DNA of 64,000 nt, from positions 1 through 64,000 of the forward strand of contig JAKUTS010000008.1 of NCBI GenBank assembly GCA_022447925.1, read 5' to 3'. Made by a program: the position numbers and the translations under genes. How positions within the stretch are numbered: the stretch's first letter is position 1; every line of letters begins with the position of its first letter. This document shows, piece after piece, positions 1 to 9,490 of the stretch. Under the pieces are notes generated by a model that did not search any database, was not told where the DNA came from, and saw only the letters and a list, made by a program, of their open reading frames with translations. The stretch is from SAR202 cluster bacterium. GTDB taxonomy: Bacteria; Chloroflexota; Dehalococcoidia; Lucifugimonadales; UBA2962.

Positions 1-1373
1 TGTCTCCGGCTAGCTGCAGCTGCAATTCCATCGATAGGAGCAACTGACGCACATGGAAAATCTGAGCCAGCAGCGATTGTTGCTCCGGCACTCACCATAT
101 CTGCCATTGGTTGTGCAGGTGCATTAATACCGTAATTTTTTACTCCTTCTTCGAAAACATCACCTATGTTGTAAAGGAAAGCTGACTGGTGGCTTATAAT
201 GATCGGCAAGTCAGCTGCTCTTTGAATCAACTCTTGGGTTGGGAACATAAAATGATCGAGCCTAAGTCTCAACTTGTCGGCATCAGGAACTTCATTTATT
301 GCACGTTCAAATGCATTTATTGCCTGTTCAATAGATCGATTTCCAATGCAATGAATTGCAACTTGCAATCCCTTGCTAGTAGCATCTAGCACCAATTTAT
401 CCACTTCATTTTGCTCATAATATATTTCACCTTCAGGTGAGACGCTGCCATCATGATGACATTTAAAAAAACCAAATTCGGGAAATACAGGGTCCATAAA
501 AATCTTCATTGACCCGCCTCTTAATCGATCAGAAACATTATCATTGTCATATTCACCTGCGGCCATCTTGTCAGGAATTCCAAAGAAAGTTTCTCCACCA
601 CGCAACTGACGTACACAAATCGGTAATTTTCCTTGACTATCTGCCAATCTGTACAACTCTGCACTTTCTGGCATTGTTTGAGCATCCCCAATACTTGTCA
701 CTCCATGCGATAGGTGCATTAGAGCATTCTGTCTAACTAAATCACCAACCACTTCTTCTCCATGAAAATCAATCATAGATCGCATTGTTATTTTATGGAT
801 TGAATCCATCGCTCTTTCATGTAGATATCCGGTTGGTTCACCTTTTCTGTTTTTAACTATGGTGCCTTTGTATGGGTCAGGCGAGCTTTTTGTAATGCCA
901 GCAATAGCCATTGCATCGCTATTAGCGTATAGGGCATGATATGAAGCATCCATAATACATACTGGGTTATCCGGAGCAGCCTCATCTAACTCCCAGCATG
1001 TAAGCGGTTCAGCTTCTTTTAAAACACGTGTGTCATATGACTGTCCCCAAATCCATTTTCCTTTTGGAGTGGCAGATGCAGTTGCACTGATCGCGTCTAA
1101 AACGGCTTTTTTATCTCTAAGAGGTGGTGTGCGGGAATCAACAGAGACAGGCTCGAAAACAGTCATCGAAAAGTGGTTATGTGGATCAATAAATCCTGGT
1201 GTGACGGTTCTGCCTCTAAGATGTACGACTTTCGTTTGATCATTAGCCATGTTAACAATTTGATTATTATTACCTATAGCTGTGATTTTGTTGTTCTCAA
1301 TGGCCATTGCTTGAGCTCGAGATCGCTTGCCGTCCATAGTGAGAATGTTACCGCCCAACATTATTAGTTCCAT
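1..1373 (-). CDS. YtcJ-like metal-dependent amidohydrolase, 3'-truncated by window edge
   Basis: Open reverse frame starting at ATG (complement 1371-1373): MELIMLGGNILTMDGKRSRAQAMAIENNKI...GRTVTPGFIDPHNHF...; N-terminal amidohydrolase signature (TPGFIDPHNH) and later HCIGN, LDHF, GSDFP motifs. Not in the ORF track because it runs off the edge. Confidence 0.85.
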   Translation of the reverse strand, partial: MELIMLGGNILTMDGKRSRAQAMAIENNKITAIGNNNQIVNMANDQTKVVHLRGRTVTPGFIDPHNHFSMTVFEPVSVDSRTPPLRDKKAVLDAISATASATPKGKWIWGQSYDTRVLKEAEPLTCWELDEAAPDNPVCIMDASYHALYANSDAMAIAGITKSSPDPYKGTIVKNRKGEPTGYLHERAMDSIHKITMRSMIDFHGEEVVGDLVRQNALMHLSHGVTSIGDAQTMPESAELYRLADSQGKLPICVRQLRGGETFFGIPDKMAAGEYDNDNVSDRLRGGSMKIFMDPVFPEFGFFKCHHDGSVSPEGEIYYEQNEVDKLVLDATSKGLQVAIHCIGNRSIEQAINAFERAINEVPDADKLRLRLDHFMFPTQELIQRAADLPIIISHQSAFLYNIGDVFEEGVKNYGINAPAQPMADMVSAGATIAAGSDFPCASVAPIDGIAAAASRR

Positions 1374-1485
1374 AATTATTACCTTTTTGCTGTTGTATAA
1401 GTCAGATTTAATTTAAGCTATATGTAGTTTTAATAAGATAAATCAAAACATCGGAGTTCAGAAAATTTTAATCCAGAGATTTTTA

Positions 1486-2160
1486 TTGTCAAGAAGAGTT
1501 TTTTATGTATCGCTTGGAATCATAATTGGTTTTGCCTTGGCTATAGCATGTATTTGGCTAATATGGGAATTTTCCTTAGATCAAAACTACATACGGACTA
1601 ATAGTGAGAATCCGACTAAGGAATTTGATTTTGAAAAATTCGATATAACCAATCGTCCAACTCTTGGTGCTGATGCTGCTGTAGTTACTGTTGTAGAGCT
1701 GACTGACTATGAATGCCCATTTTGTAAGCGTTATAACGAGACGATTCTGCCACGCATATTATCTGAATACGGAGATAGGATTCGATACGTGGCCGTTAAC
1801 TTTCCATTAATTCATATTCATCCATCAGCTTTTAGTGCATCTGTGGCGTCTGAGTGCGCTTATCAGCAAAAATCCTTTTGGAAATACAGAAGAGAACTAT
1901 TTGCTAGTGATAATGGATTAATGTTAGAGAACTTGCTGTCCATAGCAGAACAAATTGGTTTAGATATGGTCATGTTTGAAACTTGTCTTGAATCTATTGA
2001 AACTCAAAACATTGTCGATAGAGACATATTAATTGCCGAGAGCTTGGGTGTGACTGGAACTCCGACGTTTTTTATTAACGATAAAGTTTTGGTAGGATCA
2101 AGACCCTTTGGTTCATTTAAGGTTATGATAGATCTTGAATTAGAAAGTTATGGGAATTAA
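1486..2160 (+). CDS. DsbA/thioredoxin-fold family protein with N-terminal membrane anchor
   Basis: N-terminal hydrophobic segment; CPFC active site in ELTDYECPFCKRYNE; GTPTFFIND cis-Pro region. TTG start. Confidence 0.85.
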   Translation: MSRRVFYVSLGIIIGFALAIACIWLIWEFSLDQNYIRTNSENPTKEFDFEKFDITNRPTLGADAAVVTVVELTDYECPFCKRYNETILPRILSEYGDRIRYVAVNFPLIHIHPSAFSASVASECAYQQKSFWKYRRELFASDNGLMLENLLSIAEQIGLDMVMFETCLESIETQNIVDRDILIAESLGVTGTPTFFINDKVLVGSRPFGSFKVMIDLELESYGN

Positions 2161-2260
2161 AACTCGCAGTGATAAACTGAGGTCCGAGTCATATCACCAA
2201 GGATAATTAAATGTACACAGTTAATTTGTTTGGAAAAATAAACTGGCTGAGTGAAGGCCT

Positions 2261-3631
2261 ATGAAGAAAAAAGATATAGTTCGGATTGCTAAAAATTCAG
2301 GCGTTAATCTGATTTATTTCATATATTGCGATAATGCGAATCTTATAAGAGGAAAAGCTACTCACATAGATCACCTTAATCGTCGTATTGACTCTGGTAT
2401 AGGCCTAACAGTAGGGCAACAGGCAGCATACGATATGGATTTAGTTGCCGATATAGAAGGGATGGGTACCGCTGGTGAAGCTAGAATCCTACCTGACATT
2501 GATTCCATAGACAGCTTTGTGCCTCTACCGTGGTCGCCAAAAAGAGCTATGTTGATTGGTGACCTGGTAAGGTTAGATATGACCCCATGGGCATGCCCTA
2601 GGATATTCTTAAAAAATCAGATATCCAAAGCATCAGATCTTGGTTTAGAAATAATGACAGGCTTAGAACCTGAATGGTACGTTGGGAAGTATGATCCAGA
2701 ATCAGACTACTATAAACCTATAGAAAACAGTCAATCTTTTCATAGTACGGGCTTTACGCCTTATATTGATTTCATAGATGATTTAATAGACACGTTAGCA
2801 GTTTTAGATATGAAAGTTGAAACTTATTATCCTGAATCTGGGCCAGGGCATATCGAGGTTACTGTACGCCCGGAGAAGGCTCTCAAAGCGGCGGATAATC
2901 ACATTTTTTATAGAGAAGCAGTTCGAAATATAGGATTTAAACATGATTTAGCACCTACGTTTATGCCTAAACCATTTTTAGATCAGGCGGGTGCAGGTGG
3001 GCACATACATATTAGCGCTTGGGACAAACAACATAAAAACAATCTTTTTTACACTGAGGGAGATGATTATGCCTTGTCAACTCTGGGGCAGCATTTTTTG
3101 GCGGGTGTAATGGATCACCTCCCAGGCTTAATGGCTATCTTGGCGCCTAGTTATAATAGTTATCGTAGGTTTCATAAAGGGTCTTGGAGTGGTGGAGAGT
3201 ATCTTAGCTATGGAACTGATAACAGAGAGTCTGCAGTCAGGATACCCTCTCGGTATTTAGGTAATGAGATGGGTAGTGTGAATATCGAAGTTAAGCCTGC
3301 AGATAATAGTGCTAATCCATATTTAGCTATCGGCTCTATAATAGCAGCTGGAATTGATGGAATTTCCAGAGAGTTAATACCTAATACAGGTCAATTTTTA
3401 GATTGCGATCCTACTCTTTTATCTGAATCTGAGTTAAGGGCAAGAGGCATACTTCATCTGCCTTCATCTCTATCTGAAGCTAATGAAGCTCTTGAAAGAG
3501 ACGAAGTATTAAATGAAGCAATGGGAGATTTTATGGCGACAGCGTATCTTACACTACGCAAAGCTGAAGAGGCACATTTTGCTGCACGCTCATTAGACTT
3601 CGAGTTAAAACGTCACTACAACAAATATTAA
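2261..3631 (+). CDS. Glutamine synthetase-family ligase (probable gamma-glutamyl-amine ligase type)
   Basis: GS motifs: GLEPEWYVG, GPGHIEVT, AGAGGHIHIS, NSYRRFHKGSW, NIEVKPADNSANPYLA. No canonical DGSS motif in the N-terminal part. Confidence 0.88.
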   Translation: MKKKDIVRIAKNSGVNLIYFIYCDNANLIRGKATHIDHLNRRIDSGIGLTVGQQAAYDMDLVADIEGMGTAGEARILPDIDSIDSFVPLPWSPKRAMLIGDLVRLDMTPWACPRIFLKNQISKASDLGLEIMTGLEPEWYVGKYDPESDYYKPIENSQSFHSTGFTPYIDFIDDLIDTLAVLDMKVETYYPESGPGHIEVTVRPEKALKAADNHIFYREAVRNIGFKHDLAPTFMPKPFLDQAGAGGHIHISAWDKQHKNNLFYTEGDDYALSTLGQHFLAGVMDHLPGLMAILAPSYNSYRRFHKGSWSGGEYLSYGTDNRESAVRIPSRYLGNEMGSVNIEVKPADNSANPYLAIGSIIAAGIDGISRELIPNTGQFLDCDPTLLSESELRARGILHLPSSLSEANEALERDEVLNEAMGDFMATAYLTLRKAEEAHFAARSLDFELKRHYNKY

Positions 3632-3643
3632 GTCTTTGAATTG

Positions 3644-5254
3644 TTACTCTGCGACAGCGACTCCGTCTCTTCTAGGGTCTGCTCCTCCGTGAACTTCTCC
3701 ATTATCAGAAATAGTTATTGCATGTACCCCGCCAAACAGGAAGGTAACATCATCCTCTTTGGTAATAGAATAACCCAGTTTAGCTAAACCTGAGGACACA
3801 TCGTCGGAGATTCTTCCTTCCATTACCAAGTCGTCACCATGATAATGGAATCTGGGTGCGTTTATAGCTGATTGCACATCCATGTTATGGACTAGCACAT
3901 TTAATGCTACTTGCATTACAGCAGTTATTATCCTCGGACCGGCTGCAGATCCAATTACCAGAATTGGCTTATTATCTTTCATGAATATTGTTGGAGCCAT
4001 AGCACTTCTAGGACGTTTGCCGGGTTTAATTGAGTTGAGCTGATTAGGAATTGGATCAAAATCACCCATAGTGTTATTAAGGAATACACCGGTGTCTGGC
4101 ACAACGACACCACATCCAAAAAACGCCTCTAAGGATTCAGTACAAGAAACACTGTTTCCATGTTTGTCCACTACTGAAAAATGAGATGTTTGACTTCCGT
4201 CGCCACCACTGGATCTTAGGCTTAAACCAATTTGTTCCTGCATTGAGTTAATAAATTGATCTGAGGTGAATTTCATAGAATCAATCGGTTCATAATCGGG
4301 GTCTGCTATTAGATCACGTGCAACATATACATGTTTTAAAACTCGAGACATTTTATCTATGGTCTCTACAGTATTGTGACCCGATCCAGCGAGATCCATA
4401 TCTTGGAATAACGTAAGTAATTGATACAAGGCAATTCCACCTGAACTCGGCGGCGCACATGTGACGTAACTGTATTGATTGAAACTACCAGTTATTGGGG
4501 TGCGCAAAATAGGTTTATATAAACTAAAATCCTTAGCTCTCATTGGACCGCCATTCGCGATCATGTGTTTTTCGGCATTTTTGGCAACAAAGCCTTCGTA
4601 AAATTCTTGTATGCCATTTTGAGACACGCGTTCGATAGTTTCTGCCATCGCTATATTTTTTTTCGTTTCACCAGTCTTGTAAGTAGATCCATCACTCTTT
4701 AACCAAATACTTGCAGCCTCTTGATTGCGCTTAAATTTAGTTGACGCTAAATCGCTGTCTGTACTCATAACCCAGTCTAAGAATGGGGTAATCTGGAATC
4801 CGTTTTTACCTAGCTCTATTGCACTTTTGGCTACCTGTGACAATTTCATGGTTCCAAATTGTTCCAGGGCCATGGACATTCCAGCAAAAGTTCCAGGAAT
4901 TGCAGCTGCTTTTTCCCCAAGATGGTTTTGTTCGTCTAAAACATTATTTTGGCTGTCTAAGTCGAACAAGTCTCCATCAGCCAATTGAGGAGCATTTTCT
5001 CTGTAATCGATCATTACGTTTTTGTTTTGGTGGGCCATGTGTATCATCATGAATCCTCCACCACCAATGCCTGAAAATGGCGTAGCCGATACGCTTAAAG
5101 CTAGTGATGTAGCCACAGCAGCATCTACAGCATTGCCACCTTCACGTAATATTGAAGCTCCAGCTTCTGAGGCATGTTTACTGCCGGAAGAAACCATTCC
5201 TCCGTTACCTCGATCATCCCTGGTTGTTATTTTTGTGTGATCGTATGTTTGCAT
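3644..5254 (-). CDS. ggt: Gamma-glutamyltransferase (GGT, Ntn-hydrolase)
   Basis: GGNAVDAAVATSLALSV, CAPPSSGGIAL, QTSHFSVVDKHGNSVSCTES (putative autoprocessing Thr), GSAAGPRI. Confidence 0.92.
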   Translation of the reverse strand: MQTYDHTKITTRDDRGNGGMVSSGSKHASEAGASILREGGNAVDAAVATSLALSVSATPFSGIGGGGFMMIHMAHQNKNVMIDYRENAPQLADGDLFDLDSQNNVLDEQNHLGEKAAAIPGTFAGMSMALEQFGTMKLSQVAKSAIELGKNGFQITPFLDWVMSTDSDLASTKFKRNQEAASIWLKSDGSTYKTGETKKNIAMAETIERVSQNGIQEFYEGFVAKNAEKHMIANGGPMRAKDFSLYKPILRTPITGSFNQYSYVTCAPPSSGGIALYQLLTLFQDMDLAGSGHNTVETIDKMSRVLKHVYVARDLIADPDYEPIDSMKFTSDQFINSMQEQIGLSLRSSGGDGSQTSHFSVVDKHGNSVSCTESLEAFFGCGVVVPDTGVFLNNTMGDFDPIPNQLNSIKPGKRPRSAMAPTIFMKDNKPILVIGSAAGPRIITAVMQVALNVLVHNMDVQSAINAPRFHYHGDDLVMEGRISDDVSSGLAKLGYSITKEDDVTFLFGGVHAITISDNGEVHGGADPRRDGVAVAE

Positions 5255-6426
5255 TAGAATTTAAATAACCTTTTAGAATTGTTGTAGAAAATGTCTTCAC
5301 CGATCGCTTTTGCTTTCGTTTCTGAGTATATTCCTTCATCTACCAGGTTGCCGAGAGCGTGCCCAGCAGCACTTTTTGCTGTAACGCAATCATGCCATAA
5401 TGTTTCTGGTCCTCCTTCTCCTCCATCAGAGCTGTAAATAACTTTTGAGTTTGGAACAGATCTTAGAACGTCTGTAAACCTTTCAGGTGACACTGCTTTT
5501 TCTAAAAACGCAGGACCCGTACCAGCAGATAAATCAAAATATACATTTGGAAGTACGTTGGACATGTAAGTGGCTTCTTCTGTGAAAGGGAAACCACCAT
5601 GTATAAGCATTACATTACATTCCATCAATTCATCTTGGGTTAATAAGTCCCAAAGCATTAATGGTCGGCATTCCATCGCTACTATGTCGCTATCACCTAA
5701 TCCTGTATGGATCATAAAAGTGGCGTCTAGCTTAATACAATTTACTAATGACCTTCTAATAAGGAAGTCGCGTAGTTCTTTTGCTTTATACCCGTACCAA
5801 GTCGGTTCGTTTTTACGATTGTTGAAAGATGCTTCTGCATCAGATTCTGAGACCCTTTTGATATCTAGACCTGTGCGATATGCGATTATGGATTTAAATG
5901 CGATGCAACCGTGATTTTTAACTGCATCGGTCATTGCGTCATCATAGTCAGAAATCAAGTTTTCAAAAGACGTGGAATCATTCAATAAATCTTTTACCAA
6001 TGTAGTTAATCTAAAAGTTTTCTTTATAAACCCAGGGAAAGTTTTTCCAAAGTTGTCAGCGTCTTGCAAAGAAAACAAAGCTGTGTCAACTCCCATTCCC
6101 TTCAATGAAATATCGTCAATTAAATCTTTTACATATTTAGGGAAGTTATCATTACGTCTCTTTTCCCTTTCTGTTATTAACGCAGTTATATTTGGCTCAC
6201 AGCCTAGAAGTTTTGCAAGATCATTTATTCTTTTGTTAAGTGCCCCAGTGGTTAAAGCAAGCTCTGCAACCCGAGTTTCTCTTTCTTTTTCACTCATGTA
6301 ACTTGGAGATGGACCAATCATTGCATATTGGCTTGTCATCATATCTTCAGTCAGAGGCCCGTCGTCGTAAGCGAAGCAATGTGCATCAAATACAGGTGTG
6401 TTTTTAAGATCTATAAATGTTTTCAT
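5254..6426 (-). CDS. Amidohydrolase family 2 protein, FluG N-terminal domain-like
   Basis: TPVFDAHCF, FMIHTGLGDSD, NVMLIHGGFPFTEEATYMSNVLPNVYFDLS, KVIYSSDGGEGGPE. The ORF track starts at 6495; ATG at 6426 (MKTFIDLKNTPVFDAH) is more plausible. Confidence 0.8.
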   Translation of the reverse strand: MKTFIDLKNTPVFDAHCFAYDDGPLTEDMMTSQYAMIGPSPSYMSEKERETRVAELALTTGALNKRINDLAKLLGCEPNITALITEREKRRNDNFPKYVKDLIDDISLKGMGVDTALFSLQDADNFGKTFPGFIKKTFRLTTLVKDLLNDSTSFENLISDYDDAMTDAVKNHGCIAFKSIIAYRTGLDIKRVSESDAEASFNNRKNEPTWYGYKAKELRDFLIRRSLVNCIKLDATFMIHTGLGDSDIVAMECRPLMLWDLLTQDELMECNVMLIHGGFPFTEEATYMSNVLPNVYFDLSAGTGPAFLEKAVSPERFTDVLRSVPNSKVIYSSDGGEGGPETLWHDCVTAKSAAGHALGNLVDEGIYSETKAKAIGEDIFYNNSKRLFKF

Positions 6427-6593
6427 TAAATGACTCCAGAAAATTGTGATTGTTACGTTAATATCCAAAACAGTTAATTTCAATATGTAAAACAAACTTT
6501 AAGTTGACACAATCAATCAGCTAATTAAAATGACGATGAATAAAGTATTAAAAAAGACTTTATAGAACAAAAAAACTTAAATAGGGGCATGTC

Positions 6594-7079
6594 ATGAGAG
6601 TAACAATGAACCATACTGGATTTGTAGTAAAAGACTTAGAACGCTCACGTAAATTCTATATTGATGGTTTGGGATTAGAAGAGCTAAAGTTATTTGATGT
6701 TCAAAGTGATGAATTAGGCCAGATAGTTGGTTATAAAAATGCACGTATATATGCGTCCTATCTAGTGGCTGCCGATGGTCATGCTTTGGAGATAATAGAG
6801 TACAAGGAACCTGTGACACAAGTTTCGGATGACAGTGTTCAATATGAACGTGCAAGGACAGGTGGGGCTCACTTAGCATTTTTCGTCGAAGATTGCCATG
6901 AAATGTGGGAACGATTGTGTTCTATGGGTGGCAAGCCCTTAAACCCTCCTGTGGAGGTTTTGCCGGGCATGTGGGAGTGTTATATGCAGGATCCAGATGG
7001 TAACTGGATTGAAATTACATCTGATGAAAAACACAACAAACAGCAATTTATTGTTAGACAAAATGTAACAATGCCGTAG
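6594..7079 (+). CDS. VOC/glyoxalase-family protein
   Basis: NHTGFVVKDLERSRKFYIDGLG, ALEIIEY, AHLAFFVED, DPDGNWIEI: the expected His/Glu metal ligands are present. Confidence 0.85.
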   Translation: MRVTMNHTGFVVKDLERSRKFYIDGLGLEELKLFDVQSDELGQIVGYKNARIYASYLVAADGHALEIIEYKEPVTQVSDDSVQYERARTGGAHLAFFVEDCHEMWERLCSMGGKPLNPPVEVLPGMWECYMQDPDGNWIEITSDEKHNKQQFIVRQNVTMP

Positions 7080-7127
7080 AATTTACAAACATATTTTAAT
7101 TGTGAATTGGTTTTAGGAGGATTTATT

Positions 7128-7613
7128 ATGGCCCGATCTATGTATCATACCGGATTTGTTGTGGAGGATATGGACCGTGCAGTGAAGTTCTACACGGAAG
7201 GCGTAGGCTTGGAGATTGACGCTGACATGGACTTGTCAGGCTATGGCTTGGAGCAAGTTGTTGGTTACGATAATGCTCAAATTCGAGCAGTCATGCTTAA
7301 AACGCATGACGGGCAGATATTAGAACTTTTACAGTATATTGAGCCAAAAGGACAACCTAGAGAGCAGTCTCAACAATTTCACCGTAATTTGATCGGAGCC
7401 GCACATCTAGGATTTATGGTGGATGATGCTGAAGAGTCATTTAATAAATGTATTGAGTTGGGAGGCCAGCAGTTAAATCCTGTAGTTAAAGTCCTAGATG
7501 GTCTCAAAGCTTGTTACCTGCAGGACCCAGATGGTAATTGGATTGAGCTGGTTGAGGACAGTGTTCATAAGGCAAACCCGTTTACCATAATGCAAAACAG
7601 GACACGACCTTAG
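7128..7613 (+). CDS. VOC/glyoxalase-family protein, paralogous to the preceding gene
   Basis: YHTGFVVEDMDRAVKFYTEGVG, ILELLQY, AHLGFMVDD, DPDGNWIELVE. AGGAGG RBS precedes ATG at 7128; the ORF track start at 7107 is probably upstream of the real start. Confidence 0.85.
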   Translation: MARSMYHTGFVVEDMDRAVKFYTEGVGLEIDADMDLSGYGLEQVVGYDNAQIRAVMLKTHDGQILELLQYIEPKGQPREQSQQFHRNLIGAAHLGFMVDDAEESFNKCIELGGQQLNPVVKVLDGLKACYLQDPDGNWIELVEDSVHKANPFTIMQNRTRP

Positions 7614-7625
7614 GGCAGGGGACGT

Positions 7626-8684
7626 TTATTTAAAGGTTAATATTCTTTTCGGATTTTCTATTAATATATTGTCAATATTTTCGTTAGAAAATCCTCTTTT
7701 TCGCATTCTTGGTACTATGCTTTCAAGTATGTGTGCGTAACCTTTGCCACCATGTGAAGTAATGTGTGATTTAAAACATACGTCTTGAGCGATTACGATT
7801 TGGCTTTCAAATCCCCATTCAATTAGTTGTTCTATTCTCTGCATTCTTTGTACATCAGTCGGTATGAATATTGGCTGGTCTGCTACAGCGCCCCAAACTG
7901 TATCTTCGTTACCAAATGTGTCGTATTCAAGATAAGCACCTGTTTCAGCTACCTGTTTGATGATATCCATATTAGGGAATGTATCCAGATGCCCCATAAT
8001 TATTCGAGAGGGATCTGCTCCAGCCTCTATTAGATCGTTTAAATGATGCATGAGTGAGTCCGGGTGAAATCCTGGATGTATCAGGATAGCTGCTCCTGTT
8101 TCAACTGATGCATTAGCTGATGCTCTGAGAATTTTTCTTGAGGTTTCATTGGTAGGCCAGAAGTTGCCGACTTCACCAATGATGCCTGATTTAATACCAG
8201 TGTCTTTAACTCCAACTGTAATATCACCAATTATTTGATCTGTAATTTGTTGTTCAGACCTTTCGTCCATATCATCAGGATAAGAGACGGGGACATAGTG
8301 TGAAGCGCCCATTATGATGTTTAGGCCTGTTGCACGAGACATTCTGGAAAGTGCCAAAGGATCTCGGCCTATGCCAATTGAAGTGGTATCTACAAAAGAA
8401 TTACCTCCTGCAAGATAGTATTTGTATATCTCTTCTGTTTGATGCTTTTCATCTATTAGAAGTTGTATGTCTTTATTGTGAGACCAACGTTTCCCTATGT
8501 TACCGCGAATATCCATGGTAAACGGTTTATCAACATACCAGCGTTCAGTTGCCTCTTCAGGCATTACAAAATAGCAAGAAAGATCAATCAGGGCGTGTTC
8601 ATGAGTTAAAGTTATACCTAGTTCATCCGGTTCAATTAATCCAAGTACAGTTTGTATCTTGCCGGACATTTCTGTTGATGCCAT
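7626..8684 (-). CDS. Phosphotriesterase-family (PTE/PHP-like) metal hydrolase
   Basis: TLGLIEPDELGITLTHEHALIDLS; IIGEVGNFW (bridging Glu as in PHP-type); ILIHPGFH; IIMGHLD; IAQDVCFKSH. Confidence 0.85.
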   Translation of the reverse strand: MASTEMSGKIQTVLGLIEPDELGITLTHEHALIDLSCYFVMPEEATERWYVDKPFTMDIRGNIGKRWSHNKDIQLLIDEKHQTEEIYKYYLAGGNSFVDTTSIGIGRDPLALSRMSRATGLNIIMGASHYVPVSYPDDMDERSEQQITDQIIGDITVGVKDTGIKSGIIGEVGNFWPTNETSRKILRASANASVETGAAILIHPGFHPDSLMHHLNDLIEAGADPSRIIMGHLDTFPNMDIIKQVAETGAYLEYDTFGNEDTVWGAVADQPIFIPTDVQRMQRIEQLIEWGFESQIVIAQDVCFKSHITSHGGKGYAHILESIVPRMRKRGFSNENIDNILIENPKRILTFK

Positions 8685-8856
8685 CTTATATCCTCCAATA
8701 AATAGATGAATTTAAATCTAATTTTTATAGATGTGTTTTCAAGCCAAAAATCTATTTAGGGAAGGATTCTAACATGCTTAGTGGAGAACGTCTGTAACCT
8801 AAGCCAAGTTCAGTTGTGACTTGGCGCCTGTTGAACTCAGCCAAGGAGTGTAAGTA

Positions 8857-9144
8857 TTAACTTGCAGCCCGTACGATCTCCATATTTCTATACGCCCTGA
8901 GTCCAGCAGCCATAAAAGCCTCTGCTTCAGGAGGTAGTTCATCTAAGGATTCTATTACTGCATTCATATCCTCATGGTCATCGTCATCTGCGATTTTGCT
9001 ACCCCAAAGAACATCCTTATAGATATCTTTAGAAGTGGCGTTGAACATCAATTCAAGCACTTCTGCATCCAATGAAGAGTCAGATATTTTCAGCTTATCA
9101 ATCTCATTACGTAATAAATCTAGTAACTTAATCTTTTCATCCAT
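8857..9144 (-). CDS. Small acidic hypothetical protein
   Basis: 95-aa ORF divergent from a DNA-binding-like ORF; no recognised family. Confidence 0.5.
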   Translation of the reverse strand: MDEKIKLLDLLRNEIDKLKISDSSLDAEVLELMFNATSKDIYKDVLWGSKIADDDDHEDMNAVIESLDELPPEAEAFMAAGLRAYRNMEIVRAAS

Positions 9145-9224
9145 TTTTAACCCCTTGTCTCTTCAATAAGTTTTTACTTCTCAACGTCTTGGCTTAATTC
9201 AGCCGATACTGCAATGCATTAAAA

Positions 9225-9282
9225 CGTATTGAAGTATTGACGTCAAGTAGTATAAAAGCATTGCATGCTATATGTCAATACG
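9225..9282. promoter_or_regulatory. Candidate operator/promoter region between divergent small genes
   Basis: CGTATTGA (9225-9232) repeated as AGTATTGA (9233-9240) and inverted as TCAATACG (9275-9282); perfect palindrome TTGACGTCAA at 9237-9246. Confidence 0.45.
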
Positions 9283-9300
9283 TGTAAACTACTTAACGTT

Positions 9301-9486
9301 ATGACGCAGACACGCCGTGAAGTAAATGAAACAGAATTGGAGTCGATAAAGGTCTCTAAGGCACTAACAGTGCGCATTCCAACTGATTTATGGAAATCGG
9401 TTAAGATAAAGTGCGTTCAGGAAGACACCAACATCCAGGCCTTACTAGCACATTATCTTAACGTTTGGGTTGAGGATAAGAATTAG
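9301..9486 (+). CDS. Small ribbon-helix-helix-like DNA-binding protein
   Basis: KALTVRIPTDLWKSVKIKCVQEDTNIQALLAHYLNVWVE resembles the CopG/Arc-type beta-strand/helix/helix pattern. Start at 9301 is preferred over 9265. Confidence 0.6.
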   Translation: MTQTRREVNETELESIKVSKALTVRIPTDLWKSVKIKCVQEDTNIQALLAHYLNVWVEDKN

Positions 9487-9490
9487 CGGT

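Noticed and set aside
189-1367. Plus-strand ORFs of 64-75 aa at the left edge
   Set aside because: Antisense to the continuous amidohydrolase frame that the ORF track does not list because it is truncated.
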